Source: JAJEFO01 sp009843725 (GTDB lineage: Bacteria > Pseudomonadota > Alphaproteobacteria > Rhodobacterales > Rhodobacteraceae). Taken from it: a DNA stretch of 64,000 nt. Within the stretch, counting starts at the first letter, position 1, and every line of letters starts with the position of its first letter. Below the pieces are notes generated by a model that had not been told where the DNA came from, ran no database searches, and worked only from the letters and a program-made list of their open reading frames with translations. Below are positions 1 to 8,634 of the stretch, one piece after another. Location: assembly GCA_965243215.1 (NCBI GenBank), contig CBDEUJ010000004.1, forward strand, positions 930,001 through 994,000, read 5' to 3'. The translations under genes were made by a program, and so were the position numbers.

Positions 1-382
1 GGGCGCTTTCCGCATACTGGCCTGCAACCCTCGACAGTTCGCGGCGACGTTCCTCGTTAAGTTCCGGGATCGGCAACCGAATGATCGTGCCATCGGTCAC
101 AGGATTGATGCCGAGCCCGCTGTCGCGGATTGCCTTTTCAACGGCGGCGACCATGTTCTTGTCCCAGACGTTGACCGTGATCATGCGGGGTTCCGGCACG
201 TTGACAGTGCCGACCTGGTTCACGGGCGTCGTGGCACCGTAAGCATCAACCGTTATCGGCTCCAGCATCGAGGCGGAAGCCCGACCGGTTCTCAATGTCA
301 GGAATTCCTGCCTCAGCGCGTTCATCGCGCCATCCATCCGGCGTTCAATGTCGTCAAGGTCGAGTTCGAACTCTTCTGCCAT
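1..382 (-). CDS. frr: Ribosome recycling factor, 3' end outside window
   Basis: The reverse strand from the ATG at 382 reads MAEEFELDLDDIERRMDGA and continues with LRTGRASASML, VPEPRMITV and RLPIPELNEERRREL, all hallmarks of ribosome recycling factor, which with EF-G splits post-termination ribosomes in the cytoplasm. About 127 of the usual roughly 185 residues are present; the C-terminal helix lies beyond base 1. In many alphaproteobacteria frr follows pyrH directly. Here dtd and a 301-base gap lie between them on the same strand, so it may have its own promoter in the gap. The start fits the family N-terminus. Identification is near certain; only the 3' end is unseen. Confidence 0.96.
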   Translation of the reverse strand, partial: MAEEFELDLDDIERRMDGAMNALRQEFLTLRTGRASASMLEPITVDAYGATTPVNQVGTVNVPEPRMITVNVWDKNMVAAVEKAIRDSGLGINPVTDGTIIRLPIPELNEERRRELSRVAGQYAESA

Positions 383-683
383 GTCATCCTGGCGTCCAAC
401 CTGAGGACACCCTCCCCGCGAATTGGCCACTCTATACCGCCAAGAGACCACCATTGTATAGGAAAACCGTCCTTCCCGATCCATCGCCTGAATTCGCCCG
501 ACATGCAGAAACGGGAGGCAACGTCGAACGGTGTCACCCGGAATCCTCTTGCATGGAGTGCGAACGCGAAATGCCGGGAGCTTCGCTGGTGACGGTTCGA
601 TTTGCTGTCTTCCGGCTGCCCATGATCTGGCGTGCAGAGCCGAACTGCCTCGAAATCCTGACGTTGCAGAGCTGTCCCCAAGC
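383..683. other. Gap between dtd and frr, no gene seen
   Basis: About 300 bases between the stop of dtd and the start of frr. Open frames exist on both strands but none has family-like protein sequence or a ribosome binding site, and the reverse-strand one runs into frr in another frame. It probably holds the frr promoter; I cannot point to a convincing -35/-10 pair. Confidence 0.5.
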
Positions 684-1127
684 TCACGCGCCGGTGTCGA
701 GCCAGATCGTGACCGGCCCGTCATTTGTGAGGCTGACCTTCATGTCGGCGCCGAAGCGGCCTTCGGCGACCCTGACTCCGAGATCTCGAATTTCGGCAGC
801 AAATGCGGCGACGCGCTCCTCCCCTTCTTCCGGCGGTGCGGCGGTCGAGAAACCGGGCCGGTTGCCCCGAGACGTGTCCGCCGCCAGCGTGAACTGCGAG
901 ACGACCAGCGCCTCTCCCCCGGCATCCAGCAGAGAGCGATTCATGCGACCTTCATCGTCCCCGAAGATTCGGAGCCGTGCGACCTTCAATGCGAGCTTCG
1001 AGACCGCCTCAGGTGGATCACCCGCCATGGCGCAGGCCAGAACAAGCAGTCCGGGACCGATTGCCCCAACGACCTCGCCGTCGACGGTCACGCTTGCGCG
1101 GCTGACACGCTGGACCAGGGCGCGCAT
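684..1127 (-). CDS. dtd: D-aminoacyl-tRNA deacylase (DTD1 type)
   Basis: A 147-residue protein of normal family length. It begins MRALVQRVSRASVTVDG and carries the two DTD signatures: SQFTLAAD at residues 77-84 and NDGPVT at 135-140 (the Gly-cisPro motif that sits in the active site of the partner subunit). DTD removes D-amino acids, and glycine from mis-charged tRNA-Ala, as a cytoplasmic homodimer. It lies 50 bases after the pyrH stop on the same strand and may be cotranscribed with it. Its position between pyrH and frr is uncommon, as those two genes are usually adjacent. Function is known from the family; no key residue appears to be missing. Confidence 0.95.
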   Translation of the reverse strand: MRALVQRVSRASVTVDGEVVGAIGPGLLVLACAMAGDPPEAVSKLALKVARLRIFGDDEGRMNRSLLDAGGEALVVSQFTLAADTSRGNRPGFSTAAPPEEGEERVAAFAAEIRDLGVRVAEGRFGADMKVSLTNDGPVTIWLDTGA

Positions 1128-1177
1128 ATGCGTCTCTCAGTTCCCGTGTGTTGCAGATGCCGCGAAGCCCAACGCAC

Positions 1178-1909
1178 TCACGCCCTGTCCTGAACGATCG
1201 TGTAGGTCCCCTCGCCCGAGAGAATGCCTCGAAACCCGCCCGGCTCGTCGAGAGAAAACACGATGATCGGAAGATCGTTGTCGCGCGCAAGCGCGATGGC
1301 GGAAGCGTCCATGACCTTCAGGTTCTTCGCCAGGACGTCGTCGTAGCTGATCGTGTCGTATCGCCTGGCGTCCGGGTGCCTGGCGGGGTCCTTGTCATAG
1401 ACGCCGTCGACCAAGGTGCCCTTGAAGATGGCCTGGCAGGACATTTCCGTGGCACGCAGAGTCGCCGCGGTATCGGTTGTAAAGTACGGATTGCCGGTAC
1501 CGGCGGCGAATATGCAAACCCTTTTCTTCTCAAGGTGCCTGACTGCCCGCCTGCGAATGTAGGGTTCCGCAACCTCGTCCATGCGAATCGCCGAGATCAC
1601 CCGGGTGTGGATGCCAAGCGCCTCAAGCGCGGACTGCATCGCAAGCGCGTTCATGACCGTGGCAAGCATGCCCATGTAGTCCGCCGTTGTCCGCTCCATG
1701 CCCTGCGCCGAGCCTTGCAGTCCCCGGAAGACGTTGCCGCCGCCGATCACCATGCAGACTTCGACGCCGAGCTCTTGCACCGACCTCACTTCCTCGGCGA
1801 TCTTCGCCACGGTGGGTGGATGAAGCCCGAAACCCTGATCGCCCATCAGCGCTTCGCCGGATATCTTCAGCAGCACGCGGGAATAGGCAGGATCGTTGGG
1901 CTTGCTCAT
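1178..1909 (-). CDS. pyrH: UMP kinase
   Basis: A 243-residue bacterial UMP kinase, which phosphorylates UMP to UDP with ATP as a cytoplasmic hexamer. Family motifs are visible: LLKISGEALMG near the N-terminus, VIGGGNVFRG, the TTADYMGMLATVMNALA helix, GTGNPYFTTDTAA and DGVYDKDP. I chose the ATG at 1909 (MSKPNDPAY) because GAGGA lies about 10 bases upstream and the protein then starts at the family position. A much longer open frame upstream overlaps miaA antisense and is not plausible. It is divergent from miaA with only 43 bases between starts, so promoters must be compact or overlap the genes. dtd follows on the same strand. Confidence 0.97.
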   Translation of the reverse strand: MSKPNDPAYSRVLLKISGEALMGDQGFGLHPPTVAKIAEEVRSVQELGVEVCMVIGGGNVFRGLQGSAQGMERTTADYMGMLATVMNALAMQSALEALGIHTRVISAIRMDEVAEPYIRRRAVRHLEKKRVCIFAAGTGNPYFTTDTAATLRATEMSCQAIFKGTLVDGVYDKDPARHPDARRYDTISYDDVLAKNLKVMDASAIALARDNDLPIIVFSLDEPGGFRGILSGEGTYTIVQDRA

Positions 1910-1952
1910 GATGCTCGTCCTCGCGTGCTCTCGCTTTGCTTCGGGCGCGAAA

Positions 1953-2885
1953 ATGTCCGAAAACTCCGGAATGTTCAACGAAGGATCATTGAACGACGTC
2001 CTGGATCGGGTCGACCCGAGTCTCCCGATCCTGATCGCTGGTCCGACCGCAAGCGGAAAGTCCGCGCTTGCAATGGGAATCGCGACGCGAACCGGGGGGA
2101 CGATCATCAATGCCGACGCCATGCAGGTCTTTGCCGACTGGCGGATTCTCACCGCCAGGCCTTCCGCTGAAGCCGAGGCAAGAGTGCCGCATGCGCTTTA
2201 CGGCCACGTGCCGGGCCACCTCGAATATTCCGTGGGCCGATGGCTCCGCGATCTTGCACCGCTTCTCGAGGGCCCGACGCCCGTGATCGTCGGGGGCACC
2301 GGACTTTACTTCACCGCCCTGACGGAGGGGCTGGCCCCGATTCCCGAGATCCCGAACGAAGTGCGACGCATCGCGATGAAGCGAATCGCCACGGGCGGCA
2401 TCAGCAAGCTTCTGGGCGAACTGGACCTTGAAACCAGGGCCCGGATTGACGGACGGAACCCGATGCGCGTTCAGCGCGCCTGGGAAGTCCTGACAGCCAC
2501 CGGCCGAGGGTTGGCCGCCTGGCAGGAGGAGACCGCCCCCCCGCTCCTGCCACTAGCCAGTGCGGCGGCCATCATCGTCGACGCGCCCAAGGACTGGCTC
2601 AACGAGCGAATCGAAAGGCGTTTCGCCCGCATGCTCTCTGACGGCCTTCTTGACGAAGTGCGCGCGAACGCGCCTGCCTGGCATCCCGCTCGCCCCTCGG
2701 CAAAGGCCATTGGCGCTCCCGCGCTGATCGCGCATGTGCGTGGCGAAACGTCACTGGACGATGCGCGCGAGGCGGCCATCGTCGCCACGAGGCGGTTCGC
2801 GAAGCGTCAGCGCAGCTGGTTTCGCAGCCGCATGTCAGGCTGGCAAACGATGCGCCCGCCGCCCGACATGAGTGCTTCCGCCTGA
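1953..2885 (+). CDS. miaA: tRNA dimethylallyltransferase
   Basis: A 310-residue MiaA, which transfers a dimethylallyl group to A37 of tRNAs that read codons starting with U. The P-loop GPTASGKS is at residues 30-37, followed by NADAMQVFADW (the family DSMQVY segment), GGTGLYF and a C-terminal RRFAKRQRSWFR. The usual DSMQVY-GxDIGTAKP region is altered to DAMQVFADWRILTARPS. I recall similar forms in Rhodobacterales, so I do not read this as inactivation. Start: ATG at 1953 (MSENSG); an internal ATG at 1971 is also possible. It is transcribed away from pyrH and converges on the M42 peptidase gene 33 bases beyond its stop. Confidence 0.95.
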   Translation: MSENSGMFNEGSLNDVLDRVDPSLPILIAGPTASGKSALAMGIATRTGGTIINADAMQVFADWRILTARPSAEAEARVPHALYGHVPGHLEYSVGRWLRDLAPLLEGPTPVIVGGTGLYFTALTEGLAPIPEIPNEVRRIAMKRIATGGISKLLGELDLETRARIDGRNPMRVQRAWEVLTATGRGLAAWQEETAPPLLPLASAAAIIVDAPKDWLNERIERRFARMLSDGLLDEVRANAPAWHPARPSAKAIGAPALIAHVRGETSLDDAREAAIVATRRFAKRQRSWFRSRMSGWQTMRPPPDMSASA

Positions 2886-2918
2886 ATCCGACGATGCCGT
2901 CGCCCTGCCTGCCGGCAC

Positions 2919-3950
2919 TCAATTGGCCCTGAGATACGCCACAAGAATGTCTCGCGCGGCCTGCAAGTCGCTCTTTTCGACCATTTCCGTCACCGTGTGA
3001 ATGTATCGCGTGCCGACCACGATTCCGACGGCACGCGCGCCAGACGCAGCTTGCTGCGCCGCAGCGCCATCCTGCCCTCCCGAGCGCAGCATTGTGCGCT
3101 GGTACGGGATCTTCTCCTTCTCGGCCAGCACCGCGAACTCCTCCGAGAGGGCCTTGTCGGCAATGAAGGAACCGTCACGCAAATGCAGGCCGAACCCCTT
3201 GCCCTGCTCTGTCGTGCGATCCTGTTCAGGCACGCCCGGCGTGTCGCAGGCAAGCGTCGTGTCAATTCCGATCCCGATGTCGGGCTTCACCTGAAACGCC
3301 GCGGTCCGCGCTCCCCTTAGGCCCACTTCTTCCTGCGTCGTGAAGACCACGTGGATCTCGGACCTGGTCTTGAACTTCCCAAGCCCGCGCACCGCCTCGA
3401 TGCCAAGCCAGCAGGCAATCCGGTTGTCGAGCGCCTTCGAGACCACCTTGTCGCCGAGTTCGAGAAAGGGCTCGTCCATCACGACCATGTCGCCGACCTT
3501 GACGACATCCTTCGCTCGCTTGCCCAGGCCGGTATCAACGAAGAACTCGTGAGGTTGCGGAATCTTCTTCCTGTCCTCCGGAGAGGAAATGTGAACCGGC
3601 CGTCCGCCCGGATTCATGACGGCCTTGAGATCTTCCTTCCCCGTGCAGACGAGAACCCTGCGCGAAAACAGGTTTCTTGGGTCGAAACCGCCCACGGTCT
3701 GGAGATAAAGGAACCCCTCTTTCGAGATGTGGCTCACAAGGAACCCGATCTCGTCCATGTGGCAGAGAAGCATGATCCTCTTCGGGCTTTTCGACTTGCC
3801 CTTCCTGACGCAATGCAGCGACCCCATTGAATCGGTGGTCACCACGTCAAAGAGCGGCTTGGCTTCCTGCTCGATCTTGCCGCGCACGCGTTCCTCATGT
3901 CCCGGCACGCCGGGGGTTTCACACAAGGTCTTGAGAAGAGAGATGTTCAT
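2919..3950 (-). CDS. M42 family metallopeptidase (glutamyl aminopeptidase / endoglucanase-M type)
   Basis: A 343-residue M42 peptidase. Metal-ligand and catalytic motifs appear in family order: HMDEIGF (His64, Asp66), VGGFDPRN, SKALDNR, the catalytic pair in TTQEEVGLRG, GIDTT and a final RYIHTVTEMV with the last metal-binding His. Such enzymes are cytoplasmic, often dodecameric, di-metal aminopeptidases that trim peptides; some members were historically annotated as cellulases. No signal peptide is seen. The ATG at 3950 (MNISLLKTLCETPGVPG) matches the family start; an upstream in-frame extension of 40 residues has no such similarity. It converges on miaA. Specificity cannot be read from sequence. 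Confidence 0.93.
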   Translation of the reverse strand: MNISLLKTLCETPGVPGHEERVRGKIEQEAKPLFDVVTTDSMGSLHCVRKGKSKSPKRIMLLCHMDEIGFLVSHISKEGFLYLQTVGGFDPRNLFSRRVLVCTGKEDLKAVMNPGGRPVHISSPEDRKKIPQPHEFFVDTGLGKRAKDVVKVGDMVVMDEPFLELGDKVVSKALDNRIACWLGIEAVRGLGKFKTRSEIHVVFTTQEEVGLRGARTAAFQVKPDIGIGIDTTLACDTPGVPEQDRTTEQGKGFGLHLRDGSFIADKALSEEFAVLAEKEKIPYQRTMLRSGGQDGAAAQQAASGARAVGIVVGTRYIHTVTEMVEKSDLQAARDILVAYLRAN

Positions 3951-4079
3951 GTGCCTGCTTCCGTTTTGGTCAAGACGATCAAATTGTGAATCGATCGATT
4001 TGCAAGCACTTTCACGAATGCCGTGAGGCCGGACGCCGCCGCACGACACGCACGGCGCGGCGCGAGGCAAGCCGGTGCA

Positions 4080-5861
4080 TCAAAGCGGCCAGAAGATAGG
4101 GATCAGCAACGACGCGAAAATGCCCGTCGAGAGGTTCAGCGGAATGCCGACCCGAAGGAAGTCCGTGAACCTGTAACCGCCAGGCCCGTAGACCATCATG
4201 TTGGTCTGGTAGCTGATTGGCGTCGCGAACGTGGCAGAGGCGGCGATCATCACCGCGATGACGAGGGGGCGTGGGTCAACCCCGATGGAATACGCGAGCC
4301 CGATGGCAACCGGTGTCACGACCACGGCCACCGCGTGGTTTATCGTCTCCGACAGGACCGAAGTCACCAGGTAGATCGCCCACACGATCAGGAACGGGGG
4401 AAGCGCCGAGACGAGCGGCTCGATGGCGGAGACAATCAGGTGGATCGCGCCCGAGGTCTCAATCGCGGTGGCAACGGCAAGCATTGCGAAGATCAGGCCG
4501 AGAAGCCGGCCATCTATCGTCGAGAATGCCTCGTCGGCATCGATGCAGCGGGTCAAGAGCACGACGGCCACCGCAACCATGGCAAGGAGCAGGATCGGCG
4601 CGGCGCCGATTGCCGCGAATGCCACGATGCCTGCAAGCGTGCCAAGCGCCAGCGGCGCGTGCCCGCGCCTGAACGCCCGCGCGGTCGGCTCGGAAACGTT
4701 GACCAGGCCCGTGTCGCTCGCCAGCCGGGAAATGTCCTCGGCGGACCCCTCCAGAAGCAGAGTGTCGCCAACCCGGATCACGAGGTCGTCAAGCTGCCGG
4801 CCGATGTTCTCGTTCTTTCGGTGAACCGCCAACGGGTAGACTCCGTACCGCCGCCGCAACCTGAGATCCCCGAGCGAGCGTCCGACCAGGGTCGCATGCG
4901 GCGTGATCAGGACTTCGACCGTCGAGGTCTTCCGCGACGAAAGCTTCTCGGCCAGCCGCACGTCCGGATTGGCCTTGAGGCCAAGGAGTTCCTCCATCTG
5001 GGTGCGGACCACGACGCGGTCCCCCGCCTGCAAGCGAACGTCACCCAGATCCCGCCGGAGCGACGCGTCACCCCGAAGGACATCGATCAACCTCACGCCG
5101 CCACGTTTGAAGAGATCAACCTCGGTCACTGCCTGTCCGATCAACGCACTGTCCTCCGGAAGCGCAATCTCCGTAAAGAACTTCATCTTTGACTTGTCTG
5201 CGAGCAGCGTCCCCATGCTCGCGCGGTCCGGCAAAAGGCGTGGCCCCAGGAAGCGCAGATAGATGCCGCCCCAAGCGACCAGGATGACCGCCACAGGCGT
5301 CACTTCAAAGATCGTGAAGGGTTCCATCCCGCCTGCCCGCGCGACACCGTCAACAAGAAGGTTCGTCGATGTGCCGATCAGCGTGCAGGTGCCACCGAAA
5401 ATCGCCATGTAGGAAAGCGGAATGAGCAGCTTGGACGACGAAATCCTCAGCTTCCGCGCCAGTTGGACGAAGACCGGGATCATCACGAGGACGACGGGCG
5501 TGTTGTTGACGAAGGCCGACGCGACCACGACAAGGGCCATGAGCGCGCCGATCGCCATGGCCGGACTGTCGTCCGCCTTGGATTCGGCGAGCCTGGTGAA
5601 CCATTCCAGCGCCCCCGTTCTCACAAGGGCGCCCATCACGATGAACATTGCCGCGATCGTCCATGGCGCCGGGTTGGCGAGGACATGAACCGCCGCCTCG
5701 TAGGGAAGCAGGCCGAGCACCAGGAGCGCGCCGGCGCCTGCAATGGCCGTCACCTCCGGCGGGTAGACCTCACGAATGAACAGCGCGAACATCACGGCCA
5801 CGACCACGAGCGTTGCGATCGCCGGCGCGTCCGGGTGCAGGTTTGCAAGTGCAGGCATCAT
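4080..5861 (-). CDS. SLC13-type anion permease with two RCK_C (TrkA-C) domains
   Basis: A 593-residue membrane protein of the SLC13/DASS-like family: about six hydrophobic segments, then two soluble RCK_C domains (roughly residues 215-285 and 300-370, each with a GDRVVV or GDTLLLEG strand), then a second membrane half. The helix-break motifs of the family are present: FVNNTPVV in the first half and SETINHAVAVVVTPVA in the second. Members carry sulfate, dicarboxylates or other anions; the substrate here is not determinable. A longer open frame extends upstream, but ATG at 5861 begins two bases after the EamA stop (TAG-CC-ATG), the expected arrangement for translational coupling. It is the last gene of a three-gene operon with the EamA exporter and YmdB protein. 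Confidence 0.92.
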   Translation of the reverse strand: MMPALANLHPDAPAIATLVVVAVMFALFIREVYPPEVTAIAGAGALLVLGLLPYEAAVHVLANPAPWTIAAMFIVMGALVRTGALEWFTRLAESKADDSPAMAIGALMALVVVASAFVNNTPVVLVMIPVFVQLARKLRISSSKLLIPLSYMAIFGGTCTLIGTSTNLLVDGVARAGGMEPFTIFEVTPVAVILVAWGGIYLRFLGPRLLPDRASMGTLLADKSKMKFFTEIALPEDSALIGQAVTEVDLFKRGGVRLIDVLRGDASLRRDLGDVRLQAGDRVVVRTQMEELLGLKANPDVRLAEKLSSRKTSTVEVLITPHATLVGRSLGDLRLRRRYGVYPLAVHRKNENIGRQLDDLVIRVGDTLLLEGSAEDISRLASDTGLVNVSEPTARAFRRGHAPLALGTLAGIVAFAAIGAAPILLLAMVAVAVVLLTRCIDADEAFSTIDGRLLGLIFAMLAVATAIETSGAIHLIVSAIEPLVSALPPFLIVWAIYLVTSVLSETINHAVAVVVTPVAIGLAYSIGVDPRPLVIAVMIAASATFATPISYQTNMMVYGPGGYRFTDFLRVGIPLNLSTGIFASLLIPIFWPL

Positions 5862-5863
5862 GG

Positions 5864-6787
5864 CTATTTTTCCCCGCTTTCCGGCTCTCCCGCAAGCGCC
5901 CCGGCTCCCGGACCCGGCTGGACGAGGAATACCCCCAGCAGCATCAGGCATATGGCGGCCCAGATCCAGACCGAATAGATCTCGCCCAGAAGCAACATCG
6001 CCCAGAAGACGCCGAACCCGGTGACGAGGTAGCTCACCTGGACTGCAAACAGGGCGCCGGCCCTCCCGACCATCCAGACGTAGAGACAGTAGGCCATCAC
6101 GTGGACAAGCGATGCGGCAAGCAGCGCCATGTCCGGCAAAGCCCATGGCGGCCTCGGGTCGATAAACTGTCCGGTCGCCTGCGCGAGCGGGAACGTGATT
6201 GCGGAACCAAGGATCAGGGCGCCAAGCAGCGCGTCCACCGGATCGAGTCCCGCCGTGCCCCATTTTGCGATCAGGTTGCTTTCCAGTCCGTAGAAGAAGG
6301 GCGCGATCAGCGCCAGCGGCACGAAGGCGACCATTGCGCGTTCGGGAAGACTCGCTTCCGGACCCACGATCAGGAGAACGCCTGCAAGACCCAGGCACAG
6401 TCCAAGCAGCCGGGTCAGCACGAAACGCTCGACCCCGAAGGCAAGGGCAATCGGGAAGGCGAACATCGGCACGAACGACAACAGGACCGACACAAGACCA
6501 GACGGAAGGTGCCGTATCGCCTCATAGCTGGCGGAGTTCGGGATGACCGTGCCGACCAGCGCGATCTGGAGATAGACCAGGAGAGCCGGGGCGTCCCAGC
6601 GGACCCGTCGGCGACGGACGAATTGCAGAATGCCCAGCGCAACCGCTCCAATCGTCATTTGCCAGAAGACCAACCCAAACTGCCGATAGCCCTCGCTCAC
6701 GGCAATCTTGGCCAAGGGTTGGGTCAGGCCCCATCCCGCACCGGCAATCAGCAACGCGAGAAAGGGCAGGATCAGGTTGCGGGGCAT
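5864..6787 (-). CDS. EamA/DMT family transporter
   Basis: A 307-residue integral membrane protein with ten hydrophobic segments in two repeats, the drug/metabolite transporter pattern: GWGLTQPLAKIAV near the first helix, IPNSASYEAIRHLPSG in the first repeat, and a second EamA half ending GVFLVQPGPGAG. Members export amino acids, nucleosides or other metabolites at the inner membrane; no specific substrate can be claimed. It begins five bases after the YmdB-type gene and ends two bases before the SLC13 permease gene, so the three genes are almost certainly one transcript. Nothing in the sequence suggests damage. Confidence 0.9.
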   Translation of the reverse strand: MPRNLILPFLALLIAGAGWGLTQPLAKIAVSEGYRQFGLVFWQMTIGAVALGILQFVRRRRVRWDAPALLVYLQIALVGTVIPNSASYEAIRHLPSGLVSVLLSFVPMFAFPIALAFGVERFVLTRLLGLCLGLAGVLLIVGPEASLPERAMVAFVPLALIAPFFYGLESNLIAKWGTAGLDPVDALLGALILGSAITFPLAQATGQFIDPRPPWALPDMALLAASLVHVMAYCLYVWMVGRAGALFAVQVSYLVTGFGVFWAMLLLGEIYSVWIWAAICLMLLGVFLVQPGPGAGALAGEPESGEK

Positions 6788-6792
6788 CTACC

Positions 6793-7602
6793 TCAGAGCG
6801 GAGGCGCGAGCACGCCGCCGTCGCGCACCGGCGTCAGGTCCAAGGCCTTCCCTGTGTCATCATCGGTCGTGACGAGAGCGCCGCACAGCGTTGCCTCTCC
6901 CTGCGCGGCCTGAAAGCGGCGTTTTCTCATGCCGGTCACGAAGCGGCTGAGCGGCTCTTCCTTGCCCATGCCAATCACCGAGTTGTAGTCGCCGCACATT
7001 CCGGCATCGGTCATGTATGCCGTGCCGCCAGGCAGGATCATCGTGTCCGCCGTCGGCACATGTGTATGTGACCCGAGAACGGCACTGGCACGGCCGTCAC
7101 AAAAATGGCCCATCGCCATCTTCTCGGACGTGGCCTCGCAATGAATGTCGACCAGACTCGCGTGAACGGCGCCGCCAAGCGGAAACCTGTTCAGAATCTT
7201 GTCAATGGCCGAGAACGGATTGTCATAGGGACGGTTCATGAAGACCTGGCCGAGAACCTGGGCCACCAGGACCTTCCGGCCGCTGCCAGCGTCAAACACC
7301 TTTGCGCCTGCGCCCGGCGCGGCCTTCGAAAAGTTCAAGGGGCGGAGAATGCGCGGCTCGCGCTCGATTCCCGACAGCATTTCTCGCTGGTCGAACGCAT
7401 GATCGCCCAAGGTCAGCACATCGGCGCCTGCCTCGAGCAGCGAGGCCGCATGCTCCGGAGACGCTCCCAGGCCGGAGGTCGCGTTTTCGCAATTTACCAC
7501 CACGAAGTCCGCTTGCAGGCGTGCCCGCAATTCGCCGAGCCGCTCGACAACCGCCGTGCGCCCGGACCGTCCCATTACGTCGCCAAGATAAAGGATCTTC
7601 AT
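6793..7602 (-). CDS. YmdB-family metallophosphoesterase (TIGR00282 type)
   Basis: A 269-residue cytoplasmic phosphoesterase. Metal-binding motifs are in place: GDVMGRSGR at residues 7-15, VNCENATSG, LGDHAFDQRE and GSHTHVPTAD. The family member YmdB of Bacillus is a cyclic-nucleotide phosphodiesterase with global effects; the role in proteobacteria is less clear. In many alphaproteobacteria this gene sits beside the 5-formyltetrahydrofolate cyclo-ligase gene; here that gene is about 22 kb away (29185-29742), so the pair has been separated. It is the first gene of a three-gene operon and faces a 1-kb gap with no gene, where its promoter should lie. Confidence 0.92.
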   Translation of the reverse strand: MKILYLGDVMGRSGRTAVVERLGELRARLQADFVVVNCENATSGLGASPEHAASLLEAGADVLTLGDHAFDQREMLSGIEREPRILRPLNFSKAAPGAGAKVFDAGSGRKVLVAQVLGQVFMNRPYDNPFSAIDKILNRFPLGGAVHASLVDIHCEATSEKMAMGHFCDGRASAVLGSHTHVPTADTMILPGGTAYMTDAGMCGDYNSVIGMGKEEPLSRFVTGMRKRRFQAAQGEATLCGALVTTDDDTGKALDLTPVRDGGVLAPPL

Positions 7603-8634
7603 GCCCTTGCCTCTAGTTACACATTATCCGCCGCTCAAGTCCCGAAATCGCGCCCTCAAGACATCGAACCGTTGACATCTTTCATTGAACTGGACGCTTC
7701 CGGTCCCCGGGCCTGCCCGATCCGCAATCACATGGTCACCGAATCGATTCGATCCCCGGCCCGGTCAGGTTCACACATGTCCTGCCGGGCTCGCGCGTCT
7801 CCCGCAAGCGTGGGCATATGCTCCGTCGAGCCTCGGAAGCGGGGCAAACGCTCCATCGGGCCGTGCCGTCGCCACCGACCGGAGGTGGGTCATGGCCAAT
7901 TCGCAAGGAACCTTGCTTCCGTAGTGGGGCCCGAGCGTCAAGCACCAATTCCTGCGCTTCCTGTGCATGCGCGGCCGCTAAACCCGAAGCTGACAAGACC
8001 GTCGCGGCGCCAGCGGCAAGGAACGCGGCGGCCATGCCGGGAGCGGCGTAGGCCTTTTGGTCCGGAGCCGAGGGTTGCCTGGTCCAATCCGGCTCCCGAG
8101 CGTCGATCTCTGAATCGTGCTTGAACGCGACGGCGCGGTTCGGCAACATGGAGTTTCCCGACGTCATCGGGAACCGCGTCCCCGCCCGCCAGAATCAGAT
8201 GCGTCCCGCCGCGTAGCCCGGTCGGCGCGATCGGGCCTCATGCCCCTGACCCGGCAATCCGGCGCGTTCACGGAACACCACGCTTCGCGGAAAACCGTCT
8301 ACGTGGACCGCAACGTGCATTGGGCCGGCGCCGAGCCAATCTCCTTCATGTCGATCTCCCTTGGCACCCTCCGCTCGGTGCGGCATGCGGCGGCTGGCAT
8401 CACGCAGCCCATCCCGACCGGGCGGAATGCCGGCTCCGGGCGCATTCCGTCCCGGCCGCGAAAGGCGCCCCGCACGGCGACGCTCCCCCGTGTCGACGCA
8501 GAGGTGTCGGGCATGAGGCAGTGCCGGCCCGGGCGCCCCAAGGGCCATGAATGCGTGCGCGGGCGACGCGGAACCGCCTTGCCGAATTCTCCGTGAACCC
8601 CTTACATGACATGGCACAACCGCGGAGTCCGAAC
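7603..8634. other. 1-kb gap with decayed sequence, no intact gene
   Basis: No frame on either strand reads like an intact protein. Two suggestive scraps are on the reverse strand. One is an alanine-rich, signal-peptide-like run ending AAAHAQEAQ (about 7960-8040) that leads into arginine-rich unrecognisable sequence. The other is a start MKEIGSAPAQCTLRST near 8350 with a good AGGGAGAT upstream, then an in-frame stop and further open sequence. Both look like gene remains. The promoter of the YmdB operon should lie near 7610-7700. Confidence 0.45.

Noticed and set aside
4023..5192. 389-codon forward frame opposite the SLC13 permease
   Set aside because: Highly charged, repetitive composition typical of an antisense shadow; the reverse strand encodes an intact membrane protein.
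5862..6398. N-terminal extension of the SLC13 permease to 772 residues
   Set aside because: The extension overlaps the EamA gene entirely and has no membrane or domain character; the ATG at 5861 is well placed after the EamA stop.
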